Notes: generated by a model from the sequence alone, not told the origin. Shown: positions 44,729 to 54,067, counted from the stretch's first letter. The stretch is DNA of 64,000 nt from Mucilaginibacter sp. SG564 (GCF_013149275.1 NZ_JABGNA010000004.1:409902-473901); one strand, 5' to 3'. A program made the numbers and translations.

Positions 44729-45469
44729 ATGAAGGTAGCTTTATTTGTACCCTGCTATGTTGATCAGTTTTACCCCAAAGCGGCTATTGCTACATTGGAA
44801 CTGCTGGAGAAACTTGGCGTTGAGGTTCACTATCCTAAAAATCAAACCTGCTGCGGGCAGCCTATGGCCAATTCTGGCTACGAGCACCTAACCGCAGGAT
44901 GTAATAACTTGTTTGTTGATAATTTTTCGGGTTATGATTATATCGTATGCCCATCGGGTAGTTGTACCTTGCATATCAAGGAACATTTACATTCGCCCGA
45001 AAAAGAAGAACAAGCTGTTGACATCCGTAAACGGGTTTATGAGCTTACTGAGTTTTTGATAGATGTATTGCAGGTAAAGGAATTAAAATCCCATTTTCCG
45101 TATAAAGTAGGTTTGCACCAAAGCTGCCACGGGTTGCGCGGTCTGCGGATATCGCAAATGAGCGAGCTGGTTGCTCCCGCTTTCAGTAAACCTGCGCAAC
45201 TGCTGGATATGGTACAGGGGTTAGAACTGGTGCCCCTAAGCCGCCAGGATGATTGCTGCGGCTTTGGCGGAACGTTTTGTGTTGTAGAAGAAGCCGTATC
45301 CTCCAAAATGGGTAAAGACCGCGTAGAGGATCACATCGAGCATGGCGCCCAGTACATTACCTCGGCCGATCTTTCGTGCCTTATGCATATGGAAGGCATT
45401 TTACGCCGGCAAAAAAGCGATGTTAAAGTAATTCATGTGGCCGAAATTTTAAATCACAGTCATGAGTAA
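44729..45469 (+). CDS. lutA: lactate utilisation protein LutA ((Fe-S)-binding, CCG domain)
   Basis: First subunit of the LutABC L-lactate oxidase system. 246 aa, normal length. Two cysteine-rich CCG repeats are intact: TCCGQPMANSGY with the upstream FVPCY, and DDCCGFGGTFCV with HQSCHG. It overlaps lutB by eight bases. Confidence 0.95.
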   Translation: MKVALFVPCYVDQFYPKAAIATLELLEKLGVEVHYPKNQTCCGQPMANSGYEHLTAGCNNLFVDNFSGYDYIVCPSGSCTLHIKEHLHSPEKEEQAVDIRKRVYELTEFLIDVLQVKELKSHFPYKVGLHQSCHGLRGLRISQMSELVAPAFSKPAQLLDMVQGLELVPLSRQDDCCGFGGTFCVVEEAVSSKMGKDRVEDHIEHGAQYITSADLSCLMHMEGILRRQKSDVKVIHVAEILNHSHE

Positions 45470-46847
45470 CGCAACCGGAAAAAGCCACCCCCAACTGGCT
45501 GCTGTATTTAACCAGGATGAACCCCGGGTTGACTGGCACGACGAAACCTTATGGTGGATACGCCAAAAACGCGATGTCCAGGCGCATAAACTGCCAGAGT
45601 GGGAACTGTTAAGAGAAACTGCATCGCAGATCAAAAATAACGTATTATCAAACCTAAGTACATACCTGGAACAATTTGAGGCCAATGCCATCAACAACGG
45701 TGTCATAGTACATTGGGCAGCCGATGCTAAGGAGCATAATCAAATCGTACACCAGCTATTACAGGAGCGTGGTATCAACCGCATGGTTAAAAGCAAATCC
45801 ATGCTTACCGAAGAGTGCCACCTGAACGAATACCTCAAGGAACAGGGCATCGATGTGATCGACTCCGACCTGGGCGAACGCATTGTACAATTGGCCAATG
45901 AGCCTCCAAGCCATATCGTGCTGCCTTGTATCCACAAAAAAAAGGAAGAGATAGGCGATATTTTTCATGAGCATTTAGGCTCGGCCAAAGGTGAATCGGA
46001 TCCTAAGATACTTACCGAAACCGCCCGCCAGCATTTACGCGAGGTGTTTTTGACACGTCGCGCAGCACTTACCGGCGTCAACTTCGCTATTGCAGAAACC
46101 GGGGAATTTGTGATATGTACCAATGAGGGTAATGCCGATATGGGTGCCCATTTGGCCGAAATCCACATCGCCTCGATGGGGATAGAAAAGATCATCCCCG
46201 AAAGGAAGCATTTAGGTGTTTTTTTAAGATTGCTTACGCGCAGCGCTACCGGTCAGCCAATTACCACTTATTCCAGTCATTATAAAAAGCCACAAGAGGA
46301 TACAGCTATACACATTATCATAGTGGATAATGGCCGCAGCATACAATTAGGGCGTGAGGATTTTCGCAATTCTTTAAAATGCATCCGCTGCGGTGCCTGT
46401 ATGAACACCTGCCCGGTATACCGCAAGAGTGGCGGGCATAGCTATCATACCGCCGTTGCCGGGCCAATAGGCTCTATACTGGCGCCCAACCTCGACATGA
46501 AAAAATATGCCGACCTGCCTTTTGCCTCCACGCTTTGCGGCTCGTGCAGTAACGTGTGCCCGGTTAAAATTGATATTCATGACCAGCTTTATAAATGGCG
46601 GCAGGTTATTGTGAAAGAAGGTTATAGTCCTGCTTCAAAAACCATAGCCATGAAAGCCATGGCCTTTACCCTATCCTCTCCTGGTTTATACAGATCTGGT
46701 GGCAAAATGGGCCGCCTGGTATTTAAATATGCTCCATTCGCAGTTAATAACGGCTTAAACCCCTGGTATAAACACCGCGAAATGCCCAAAGCACCGGAAG
46801 AATCATTTGGCGAATGGTACAGCAAAAGAAAGGAAGGAAAACAATGA
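45462..46847 (+). CDS. lutB: lactate utilisation protein LutB (iron-sulfur cluster protein)
   Basis: 461 aa, the usual length. The N-terminal LUD domain is followed by two 4Fe-4S ferredoxin-type motifs (CIRCGACMNTCPVY and CGSCSNVCPVKID), then a C-terminal DUF3390-like tail. It overlaps lutA at its start and lutC at its end (ATGA), so the three are translated from one message. Confidence 0.96.
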   Translation: MSNATGKSHPQLAAVFNQDEPRVDWHDETLWWIRQKRDVQAHKLPEWELLRETASQIKNNVLSNLSTYLEQFEANAINNGVIVHWAADAKEHNQIVHQLLQERGINRMVKSKSMLTEECHLNEYLKEQGIDVIDSDLGERIVQLANEPPSHIVLPCIHKKKEEIGDIFHEHLGSAKGESDPKILTETARQHLREVFLTRRAALTGVNFAIAETGEFVICTNEGNADMGAHLAEIHIASMGIEKIIPERKHLGVFLRLLTRSATGQPITTYSSHYKKPQEDTAIHIIIVDNGRSIQLGREDFRNSLKCIRCGACMNTCPVYRKSGGHSYHTAVAGPIGSILAPNLDMKKYADLPFASTLCGSCSNVCPVKIDIHDQLYKWRQVIVKEGYSPASKTIAMKAMAFTLSSPGLYRSGGKMGRLVFKYAPFAVNNGLNPWYKHREMPKAPEESFGEWYSKRKEGKQ

Positions 46848-47461
46848 GCAGGGAAAAAATATTAGCCGCGGTTAAAAAAAATCAATTTACATCTACCGCA
46901 CTGCCCGATCTGGAAATATTAAGCGCCCTAACCGCTACCTCTGATAATCTGGTGCAGCAATACACCGGTGTAGCCAGTGCCGGAGGTTGTTTTGTTTATG
47001 AGGTAAACGATTTGGAAGCGATAAAAGACATACTGCGCAAAGAATTTAAACCCGGCGTAAAGATCATATCAGGTATTCAGGGTCTGGATGAATATACTTA
47101 TGCAGGCAATGTAATGCAGGAATCGTCACACAGCTTTGCCGATGCCGAGCTGACCATATTGGCATCCAACCTTGGCGTTGCCGAAAATGGTGCCTTATGG
47201 CTTACAGAAAACCAGATGAATATACGGATACTGCCATTCATTAGCCAGCACCTGGCGGTGGTAATAGGTAAAGATGCCTTTGTGCCTACTATGGCGCAAG
47301 CCTATGCCCAAATAGGCAACGCCGATTATGGTTATGGCGCGTTCATCTCCGGCCCATCAAAAACCGCCGATATTGAGCAATCATTGGTGATAGGTGCGCA
47401 TGGCCCCAGGAGTTTGTCGGTTTTTATCCTTATCCAGCCCCTTCTTAAGTACATTATATAA
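46844..47461 (+). CDS. lutC: lactate utilisation protein LutC
   Basis: 205 aa from ATG 46844, which overlaps the lutB stop by four bases; an earlier in-frame start at 46814 is inside lutB. LUD domain: ELTILASNLGVAENGALWLTENQMNIR and LPFISQHLAVVIG. Completes the lutABC operon, which converts L-lactate to pyruvate. A terminator hairpin starts at the stop codon. Confidence 0.95.
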   Translation: MSREKILAAVKKNQFTSTALPDLEILSALTATSDNLVQQYTGVASAGGCFVYEVNDLEAIKDILRKEFKPGVKIISGIQGLDEYTYAGNVMQESSHSFADAELTILASNLGVAENGALWLTENQMNIRILPFISQHLAVVIGKDAFVPTMAQAYAQIGNADYGYGAFISGPSKTADIEQSLVIGAHGPRSLSVFILIQPLLKYII

Positions 47462-47499
47462 AGGCCTGTTATTAATACCAATAACGGGCCTTATTTTTT
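47461..47499 (+). terminator. terminator of the lutABC operon
   Basis: 13-bp stem (aaggcctgttatt 47461-47473; aataacgggcctt 47480-47492, one G-U pair), six-base loop, followed by attttttg. It overlaps the last base of the lutC stop codon. Confidence 0.88.
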
Positions 47500-47564
47500 G
47501 TTACCACTACCTTAAAAACAGACATCTTTACAATGATGACACAAAGATGAATTTTGCATATTGT

Positions 47565-47591
47565 AAAAATATACCAATTGGTATATTTTTG
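47565..47591. promoter_or_regulatory. operator and -7 box upstream of the SDR gene
   Basis: 47565-47590 is a perfect 26-bp palindrome centred on taccaattggta. TATTTTTG (47584-47591) inside it matches TAnnTTTG, so a bound repressor would block the promoter. The same 12-base core recurs upstream of the TetR gene at 48478-48489. Confidence 0.75.
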
Positions 47592-47625
47592 TGGTGTTGA
47601 AATTAATCATCAACATTAAAACAAA

Positions 47626-48372
47626 ATGAAAACCTCACAGAACACTGTACTCATAACCGGCGGAAGCGCTGGTATAGGCTTTGAAATAGCCAAACAACTA
47701 TCAGCCAAAAACAATCATGTTATTATTATCGGCCGTAACCCCGAGCGTTTGCAAAAAGCTGCCGCTCAATTACAAAATGTAACCGCCATCAATGCCGATA
47801 TTTCCAACGCTGCCGATGTGGAATCGCTTGTTACCACTTTAATCAACGATTTTCCAAAGCTGAATATCCTGATCAATAACGCGGGTGCCGCGGCAGGCCT
47901 AAGTGATCTGCTTAACAATACGGATACCTTTGAAAGAGCCAGTATTGAAATGCAAACCAACTACCTGTCTATTATCAGGCTTAACGAAAAATTATTACCC
48001 TTACTTAAAAAACAAACAGATGCTGCTATTGTAAACGTATCATCCATAGTAGCTTTTGTACCGGGTAAGTTAACAGCCACCTATTCTGCCAGTAAAGCTG
48101 CATTACACTCTTATACCCAAGCCTTAAGAGTTGCATTAACAGATACAACAGTTAAAGTATTTGAATTGATGCCACCTTTAGTTGATACTGAATTTTCGAC
48201 CGAAATTGGAGGTCATTTAGGTATCCCGCCATCGCAGGTTGCAGATGAGTTCTTAGCCGCTCTTGAAACCGATAATTATGAGATCCGGGTAGGAAATACC
48301 GAACAGCTTTACCAGCTATACCTGTCATCCCCAACCGAGGCGTTAAATTTCATGCAAGCGCGTAAATCGTAA
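47626..48372 (+). CDS. SDR family oxidoreductase (DltE-like)
   Basis: Classical SDR of 248 aa. TGGSAGIG cofactor motif, NNAGAAAG, catalytic Ser in VNVSSIVAF and Tyr/Lys in TYSASKAALHSY. The PPLVDTEFS loop is typical of the DltE-like branch. It has a palindromic operator before it and a TetR gene 128 bases after it. Substrate unknown; regulation by a TetR repressor suggests a role in handling an inducing small molecule. Confidence 0.92.
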   Translation: MKTSQNTVLITGGSAGIGFEIAKQLSAKNNHVIIIGRNPERLQKAAAQLQNVTAINADISNAADVESLVTTLINDFPKLNILINNAGAAAGLSDLLNNTDTFERASIEMQTNYLSIIRLNEKLLPLLKKQTDAAIVNVSSIVAFVPGKLTATYSASKAALHSYTQALRVALTDTTVKVFELMPPLVDTEFSTEIGGHLGIPPSQVADEFLAALETDNYEIRVGNTEQLYQLYLSSPTEALNFMQARKS

Positions 48373-48393
48373 TCTTCAATCTGATGAATTTCT

Positions 48394-48429
48394 AATAAAA
48401 GCATATCGATTGATATGCTTTTATTGGTT
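48394..48429 (+). terminator. hairpin terminator after the SDR gene
   Basis: Perfect 14-bp stem (aataaaagcatatc 48394-48407; gatatgcttttatt 48412-48425) with a four-base loop, then ggttt. It separates the SDR and TetR transcripts. Confidence 0.75.
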
Positions 48430-48477
48430 TTACAAACTGCTATACTACAGGCATTAAACAAAATTATAATATTAAAA

Positions 48478-48495
48478 TACCAATTGGTACATTTG
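48478..48495. promoter_or_regulatory. operator and -7 box upstream of the TetR gene
   Basis: Palindrome taccaattggta (48478-48489) identical to the core of the SDR operator, overlapping TACATTTG (48488-48495), a TAnnTTTG match. It ends five bases before the TetR start codon, so the mRNA could be nearly or fully leaderless. Confidence 0.7.
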
Positions 48496-48499
48496 TATT

Positions 48500-49108
48500 A
48501 TGGAAACGGAATTATCAAAAGCCGCACGCACACGACAGTTCATTGTAGAAAAAACCGCGAGTATCTTTAATAAAAAAGGATATGCAGGCACCTCGTTGTC
48601 AGACCTTACCGAGGCTACCGGGCTTACCAAGGGCAGTATATACGGTAATTTTAAAAATAAAGAAGAAGTTGCCGTAGCCGCGTTTGAATATAACTGCTCA
48701 AAAGTACGTACGCAGATCGACCTCCATATCGGTAAAGCAACAAACTACCATGATAAGCTCATGGTTTACGCGCAGGTTTACCATAGGTTTGCCACATTGA
48801 GTTTCCCGGATGGTGGCTGCCCTATATTGAACACCGCTGTCGATGCCGATGATACCAACCCGGTATTAAAAGAAAAAGCGGCACAGGTGATCACCAACTG
48901 GAAGAAAAAATTAGAAAACCTCATAAACGGTGGTATAACCGCGGGAGAATTTAAATCTGGTATTGATGTTGCCCAAACCGCACTGTCTATTATTTCTCTT
49001 ATTGAAGGAGGCATCATGATAGCCAAGGTAACCAACACCCCGGCCAGCCTGGATAAGGTATTAAAAACGGTGGATACCATCATCACCCAGCTTAAAACCA
49101 GCGTGTAA
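48500..49108 (+). CDS. TetR/AcrR family repressor
   Basis: 202 aa. The N-terminal HTH (RQFIVEKTASIFNKKGYAGTSLSDLTEATGLTKGSIYGNFKNKEEV) is a textbook TetR domain, and the ligand domain has LSFPDGGCPILNTAVDADD. Members like this often control an adjacent reductase. It shares an operator with the SDR gene at 47626, suggesting joint auto- and cross-repression. Confidence 0.95.
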   Translation: METELSKAARTRQFIVEKTASIFNKKGYAGTSLSDLTEATGLTKGSIYGNFKNKEEVAVAAFEYNCSKVRTQIDLHIGKATNYHDKLMVYAQVYHRFATLSFPDGGCPILNTAVDADDTNPVLKEKAAQVITNWKKKLENLINGGITAGEFKSGIDVAQTALSIISLIEGGIMIAKVTNTPASLDKVLKTVDTIITQLKTSV

Positions 49109-49188
49109 CCTAATTATTACAGCAATAATTTGAGGGCTAAAAACAAAAGTTGTTAACTCAGCGTTATATAGAGTACCAATTTAACAAT

Positions 49189-49587
49189 ATGCCTAAAAAA
49201 ATCTTAATCCTTGATGATAGCGAGGATATACTTGACGTGATGAAAGAAGCGCTCGAGATGGAGGGCTACAAAGTTCAGGTGATCAATTTTACCGATGACA
49301 TTTGCAAGGCAGCTATCAGTTTCAATGCCGACATGGTCATCCTGGATTACATCCTGTTCGGGATAAACGGTGGCGAACTTTGTCACTTGTTAAAAACCAC
49401 ACCCGAAACGTGCCATATTCCCGTGATTATGGTATCGGCCTATCCCCGGGTATTGGAGTCCTTAGGTAACTATGGTTCCGACGCCTTTATTGCCAAACCT
49501 TTTAATCTTTCTGATATAACGGATACCATCAAAACTTGTTTCCTCAAAGCCGGCAATGACGTTGAACATGCCGATTGCGATTTTTAG
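49189..49587 (+). CDS. single-domain response regulator (CheY-like receiver)
   Basis: 132 aa from the ATG at 49189 (MPKKILILDDSED). Asp9/Asp10 acidic pair, phosphoacceptor Asp53 in VILDYILFG, Ser in VSAYPR and Lys in IAKPFN. No output domain, and no kinase next to it, so it is an orphan receiver. An upstream TTG start would add 13 unlikely residues. Confidence 0.9.
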   Translation: MPKKILILDDSEDILDVMKEALEMEGYKVQVINFTDDICKAAISFNADMVILDYILFGINGGELCHLLKTTPETCHIPVIMVSAYPRVLESLGNYGSDAFIAKPFNLSDITDTIKTCFLKAGNDVEHADCDF

Positions 49588-49691
49588 CCGATCCCGTTCC
49601 TGTTACTTTATAATCTGTACCCGATAAGGTCAAAGCATATTTGCTGATCTGCTTTGGAGATGACCAATAAGTTGGCATTGAAAACTATGTG

Positions 49692-50447
49692 TTATTTATT
49701 GATCTTTAAGAAAGCTTCTGACTGCCGTTTCCCGGTGGGTATTTTGAGAAATGCCTGATAACAGGTGTTTAAATAAGCCGCCAGATTAAATTCAGGGCTG
49801 CTATAGGTCTTAATATTGGGAATATAAAGGGTAATGAAGTTTTTAAGCTCCTGATCTTTTATGGGCAAATAGCTCTCAATATTTTCTGGACTAAAGACTT
49901 TTGAAATCTGAGTCTTTTTTTCCTCATCGAGCAGGAATTGCTGCTCCCTTATTTTTCTATTTTCATCCTTGTTCCAGTCATGTACCATAATTTTAATGCC
50001 CCCGATGGGGCGCCCGGCAGCATCTGTTTGGTACAGTACAGTTTCACTGTTAAATGGCCCCTTTGTCGGTGCAATTTTTAACGATCCTGTCTTTAGTTCG
50101 GCAGATGTTACCTGAACCTCTTTGAGGGTTTTAGTTTTTAAATTCAGGTAGATCTTCAGATAACTTAAATTTGTGATATAAACAGTATCTGGTTGATAAT
50201 AGGGCGATGAAAAAGACAACAGGTCGCCAATTTTGGCGTTGATAGCAAAGCTTCCATCCGCAGCTGAAACCTGTTTTAAATGCGAATTTAGGTTCTCGAT
50301 ACTTATTCCGGAAAGCGGTATTTTGGTATTGTTTTCAAATACCTGTCCACCAAATTTCCCCTGGGCATAACTTGTTCCAGCAAAAAATCCTATTAGTATT
50401 ACAATCAAAAGGCTTTTCCATGCCGATTGATAAATGCTTTTACACAT
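49692..50447 (-). CDS. carboxypeptidase-regulatory-like domain exported protein
   Basis: 251 aa when started at the Met of MCKSIYQSAWK, which opens a signal peptide (LLIVILIGFFAGTSYAQ). A carboxypeptidase-regulatory-like domain follows (FGGQVFENNTKIPLSGISIENLNSHLKQVSAADGSFAI). The remainder is a helical region without a barrel. It resembles the periplasmic front of TonB-linked proteins but without the channel. Function unknown. Confidence 0.85.
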   Translation of the reverse strand: MCKSIYQSAWKSLLIVILIGFFAGTSYAQGKFGGQVFENNTKIPLSGISIENLNSHLKQVSAADGSFAINAKIGDLLSFSSPYYQPDTVYITNLSYLKIYLNLKTKTLKEVQVTSAELKTGSLKIAPTKGPFNSETVLYQTDAAGRPIGGIKIMVHDWNKDENRKIREQQFLLDEEKKTQISKVFSPENIESYLPIKDQELKNFITLYIPNIKTYSSPEFNLAAYLNTCYQAFLKIPTGKRQSEAFLKINK

Positions 50448-50633
50448 GATTTGATTTGTAGTAATTGTATGACTTAAATATAAACGTCTTTTTCTATAAT
50501 TTCCTATGTTCTGATTGTAATAAGGAAGTCTTGTTTTTGAGCCACACACCAAAGTAAAGTTGAGCTTCACAGCAAACCTGCTCCCCTGCTTTTACCCCCA
50601 TCTTTGTTTTGTAATTCACAGAAAAGAGAAAAA

Positions 50634-51446
50634 ATGAAAAAGATCATATTAATAACCGGCGCTTCTGCCGGTATGGGTAAAGAAATGGCCAGGCACCTGG
50701 CACAGGATGGTCATACGGTTTATGGGGCGGCCCGCCGCGTAGAAAAAATGGCCGACCTTAAACAATCGGGCGTAAAGATATTGGCCATGGATGTTACTGA
50801 TGAAGCATCGATGATCGCTGGTATTGAAACTATAGTAAAAGCCGAAGGCCATATTGATGTGCTGATCAATAATGCCGGATTTGGTTCATATGGAGCCATT
50901 GAGGACGTGCCTATTGCCGATGCGCGTTACCAGATGGAAGTAAATGTTTTTGGGGCAGTTCATTTAACGCAATTGGTATTACCGCATATGCGCCAGCAAG
51001 GCTCTGGCCAGATCATTAATATATCATCTATTGGAGGAAAATTTGCCGCTGCCCTTGGCGGCTGGTATCATGCCAGTAAATTCGCGCTCGAGGCCTTGAG
51101 TGATAGCCTGCGTAATGAAGTAAAACAATTTGGTATTGATGTGGTGGTGATTGAACCCGGTGGTGTAAAATCTGAATGGAGCAGCATTGCGATGGATAAC
51201 CTGCTTAAAATTTCGGGGGATACCGCTTATGGTAATTTAGCCAAACAATTTTCTGCTATTGCCAAAAAAGCTAACGAAAAAAATGCAGACCCGATAATTA
51301 TTGTCGACCTGGTGAGGAAAGCCATAGCGGCCAAACAACCTAAAACACGTTATCATGGCGGTTATATGGCTGGCCCGGCATTGTTTATGCGCAAAATACT
51401 ACCCGACCGTACATTTGATAAAATGCTGCTGGCCCAACTGAAGTAA
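50634..51446 (+). CDS. SDR family oxidoreductase
   Basis: 270 aa from ATG 50634. TGASAGMG motif, NNAGFGSYG, catalytic Ser in NISSIGGKF and Tyr/Lys in WYHASKFALEALS. The C-terminal extension (GGYMAGPALFMRKILPDRTFDKML) resembles the branch of short-chain dehydrogenases often misnamed retinol or ketoreductase-like. The next gene, an AraC regulator, starts 19 bases later and is probably cotranscribed. Confidence 0.93.
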   Translation: MKKIILITGASAGMGKEMARHLAQDGHTVYGAARRVEKMADLKQSGVKILAMDVTDEASMIAGIETIVKAEGHIDVLINNAGFGSYGAIEDVPIADARYQMEVNVFGAVHLTQLVLPHMRQQGSGQIINISSIGGKFAAALGGWYHASKFALEALSDSLRNEVKQFGIDVVVIEPGGVKSEWSSIAMDNLLKISGDTAYGNLAKQFSAIAKKANEKNADPIIIVDLVRKAIAAKQPKTRYHGGYMAGPALFMRKILPDRTFDKMLLAQLK

Positions 51447-51465
51447 TTGTATATTTAAACTGACA

Positions 51466-52269
51466 ATGGAAGACAAAAGCCATATATTGTTCAACAACCT
51501 GCTATACTCCTGCGTTGATAAAAAACAACGCGCTAACGAATCATTTGTACCCGAACATGCTTTCGGGTACATCATATCTGGCGAAACACATCAGAAAACC
51601 AATGAAGGCATTCGTGTATTCAGCGCGGGCACCATCGGGCTCATCCGCAGAAACCAACTGGTGAAGTCAGAAAAAGTACCGGGACCTGAAGGAGAATTTA
51701 AATCGATCAATATATTTTTAGACCAGCCATTTTTACGCAGATATAGTGCCGAGCATAAACTTACGCCAGCCCAAACCTATACTGGTAATCATATTCATAT
51801 ACTGAAGCCAGATCCATTCATCAAAGGTTATTTTGATTCTTTGATGCCCTACTTTGATCACCCGGAAAGAGCCACCGATAACATGGCCGAGTTAAAAACC
51901 AAAGAAGCGGTTGAGTTGCTGCTGAATTTCAATCCTGATTTTTACGATTTTCTTTTTGATTTCAGTGAACCTTATAAGATAGACTTGGAAGCTTACATGA
52001 ATCAAAATTTCATGTTCAATGTACCTACCGCTCAATTCGCCAAACTCACCGGACGCAGCCTCGCTAGCTTTAAGCGAGATTTTGAAAAGATCTTCCGCTT
52101 ATCGCCAGGCCAATGGCTGCAGCAAAAGCGATTGAATGAGGCCTATTTCCTCATCAAGGAAAAGGGCCAGAAACCATCAGAAGTATATCTCGACGTTGGC
52201 TTTGAGAATCTATCTCACTTTTCTTATACTTTTAAAAAAGCTTTTGGGATAGTGCCGTCACGGGTGTAA
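51466..52269 (+). CDS. AraC family transcriptional regulator
   Basis: 267 aa. An N-terminal cupin-like region is followed by the double HTH (TAQFAKLTGRSLASFKRDF and YLDVGFENLSHFSYTFKKAFGIVP). Strong similarity of the HTH to the AraC protein at 22482-23327 suggests paralogy. It lies 19 bases after the SDR gene. Confidence 0.93.
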   Translation: MEDKSHILFNNLLYSCVDKKQRANESFVPEHAFGYIISGETHQKTNEGIRVFSAGTIGLIRRNQLVKSEKVPGPEGEFKSINIFLDQPFLRRYSAEHKLTPAQTYTGNHIHILKPDPFIKGYFDSLMPYFDHPERATDNMAELKTKEAVELLLNFNPDFYDFLFDFSEPYKIDLEAYMNQNFMFNVPTAQFAKLTGRSLASFKRDFEKIFRLSPGQWLQQKRLNEAYFLIKEKGQKPSEVYLDVGFENLSHFSYTFKKAFGIVPSRV

Positions 52270-52357
52270 ACGGGGCTTAAAAATTATCTTCCAAATTCTG
52301 CTTTTTACTGATTTGTTTTGATAGTTTTATGCTGCCTACCCTATTTAGGCCATAAAA

Positions 52358-53008
52358 ATGACCTCAACCGAATTTGAACTCACCGGCGGCGCTACATATG
52401 GCATGATAAATGCCACCTGGCCTTTTGCTACCCTCCGGGTTAACCAAAATGAACTCGAACTTAATATTTCCTTATTAGGAAACCTATATTTCAGGCCAGA
52501 GGATGTAATTTCTATAACCGCCTCGGGAATGAGTATCTTTTCAAGCGGTATTCGTATTACACACAAAGTAAAGGGATACTACTCAACTGTTATTTTCAAG
52601 TCGTTCACCAATACAAATTCCATTCTGCAACAAATACAGCAAACAGGCTTTTTAGATAATAAAGAACGCTTACCTTTTTATGAGGATACTGTGATTACCG
52701 CGATGCAGGAAAAAGGTGGCTTCGCTATGAAAATTCCGGCAGCTATAGCTATTGCGGTTATCTGGAACCTTTTGTTGTTACCTAATTTAGTTCATTCATT
52801 TCAGAATAGTAAAGTTCCGTTTATAGGTATTCACCTGGGATTATCTTTTATGCTGCTGCTATGCCTTACGCTTTTGATATCCGAACCATTCCGGGGCGTA
52901 ATACTGAAAGAAGGCCGTACTTTAAAACATATTAAGACATTTGTGTTGTTTATGATATTCCTATCGGCATTAATGCTGGGCATGTCATTCCTGATTCCCC
53001 AGTTCTAA
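52358..53008 (+). CDS. hypothetical membrane protein
   Basis: 216 aa. An N-terminal soluble beta-rich half (LELNISLLGNLYFRPEDVISI; GIRITHKVKGYYSTVIFKSF) looks like a PH-type fold. Three hydrophobic segments follow (about 120-140, 150-170, 190-212). I do not recognise a family. Confidence 0.75.
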   Translation: MTSTEFELTGGATYGMINATWPFATLRVNQNELELNISLLGNLYFRPEDVISITASGMSIFSSGIRITHKVKGYYSTVIFKSFTNTNSILQQIQQTGFLDNKERLPFYEDTVITAMQEKGGFAMKIPAAIAIAVIWNLLLLPNLVHSFQNSKVPFIGIHLGLSFMLLLCLTLLISEPFRGVILKEGRTLKHIKTFVLFMIFLSALMLGMSFLIPQF

Positions 53009-53070
53009 ATCTTATTTGTTTTTCTGTTTGTTTTGGATAGATTTATACCAACAAACCTAAAATCCTTTAC

Positions 53071-53466
53071 ATGAACTGGAACCTGATACTCAAGCTCTCC
53101 ATATTTGGCCTGATCATGGGCATTGCCACCGCGTTTTTTATTCCGAGTAATATTGAGGGCGCTATCTGGCCGGTTATCTTTATTATCTGCGCTTATATTA
53201 TCGCCAAAAACTGCACGCAAATGTATTTTACCCATGGCTTTTGCCTTAGCCTGGTTAATTGTGTATGGATCATAGCAGCACACTCTATTTTCTATAAAAA
53301 CTATGCAGCCGGTCATGCACCAGAAGCGGCCATGTATAATGGTAACCCCTATCATTTACCGCCACAAGTTGCCCTCACTGTTATTGGCGTTGTAATTGGT
53401 ATAGCTTCAGGGTTGGTACAAGGCCTGTTTGCTTTTATCGCGTCAAAACTGGTGAAGAAAGCATAA
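53071..53466 (+). CDS. hypothetical membrane protein
   Basis: 131 aa with four hydrophobic segments (FGLIMGIATAFFI, GAIWPVIFIICAYIIA, LVNCVWIIAAHSIF, VALTVIGVVIGIASG). I do not recognise a named family. Its stop codon overlaps the next start by one base (TAATG), so it is translated with the DUF1801 gene. Confidence 0.8.
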   Translation: MNWNLILKLSIFGLIMGIATAFFIPSNIEGAIWPVIFIICAYIIAKNCTQMYFTHGFCLSLVNCVWIIAAHSIFYKNYAAGHAPEAAMYNGNPYHLPPQVALTVIGVVIGIASGLVQGLFAFIASKLVKKA

Positions 53467-53837
53467 TGACCTTAACCCAGCTGGATAATTTTTACCTACA
53501 AAAGGACGAACCCATCCGGAGCTGTCTATTGGCGCTTAAAGACATCATTTTGAAGCAAGACGAAAACGTATCAGCCGATTGGAAATACGGTATGCCGTTT
53601 TTTTGCTACATGGGTAAAATGTTCTGCTACCTGTGGGTGCACAAAAAGTATCATCAACCCTATATTGGCATTGTTGAAGGTAAACGCTTTGATCACCACG
53701 CTTTGATCATCGAAAAAAGATCACGTATGAAGATCATGCTTTTTGAAGCTGATAAAGATCTGCCCGTGCAAACTATCGAACATATTTTAAAGCAGGCTCT
53801 TGATCTTTACAGGACAGGGATTATAAAAACCAGGTAA
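53466..53837 (+). CDS. DUF1801 domain protein
   Basis: 123 aa. The family pattern is ADWKYGMPFFCYMGKMFCYLW, then YIGIVEGKRFDH and KIMLFEADKDLP. The ligand and role of DUF1801 proteins are unknown. Coupled to the preceding membrane protein by a TAATG overlap. Confidence 0.9.
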   Translation: MTLTQLDNFYLQKDEPIRSCLLALKDIILKQDENVSADWKYGMPFFCYMGKMFCYLWVHKKYHQPYIGIVEGKRFDHHALIIEKRSRMKIMLFEADKDLPVQTIEHILKQALDLYRTGIIKTR

Positions 53838-53942
53838 CAGCGGCAGTTGGGAAGACGCCTTACCAGTTTGCTAAAGGCAGAATCTATTTTTTGTACAATC
53901 CATCATGAATAAAACAATTGAATGTATATCTTTGCAGCAACT

Positions 53943-54014
53943 GCTTCCGTAGTTCAATGGATAGAATTATGGTTTCCGGTACCATCGATATGAGTTCGAA
54001 TCTCGTCGGGAGCA
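53943..54014 (+). tRNA. tRNA-Arg (CCG)
   Basis: 72-nt cloverleaf: acceptor gcttccg/cgggagc with one G-U pair, anticodon stem atggt/accat, loop TTCCGGT (anticodon CCG), T-arm ending at atctcg, discriminator A73. No CCA encoded. A short frame crossing it is not a gene. Confidence 0.93.
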
Positions 54015-54015
54015 C

Positions 54016-54056
54016 AAAAAAGCCTCTTAAATTTATTTTAAGAGGCTTTTTGTTTT
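54016..54056 (+). terminator. terminator after tRNA-Arg
   Basis: Inverted repeat of at least 12 bases (aaaaagcctcttaa with ttaagaggcttttt) followed by a T-rich tail, immediately after the tRNA. It can also serve the convergent small minus-strand gene. Confidence 0.85.
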
Positions 54057-54067
54057 CTTTATGTTGC

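Noticed and set aside
44729..47461. Glycolate oxidase (glcDEF) as an alternative for the lut genes
   Set aside because: The three-gene A-B-C order, lengths, CCG repeats and LUD domains are those of lutABC, and no flavin dehydrogenase gene is present.
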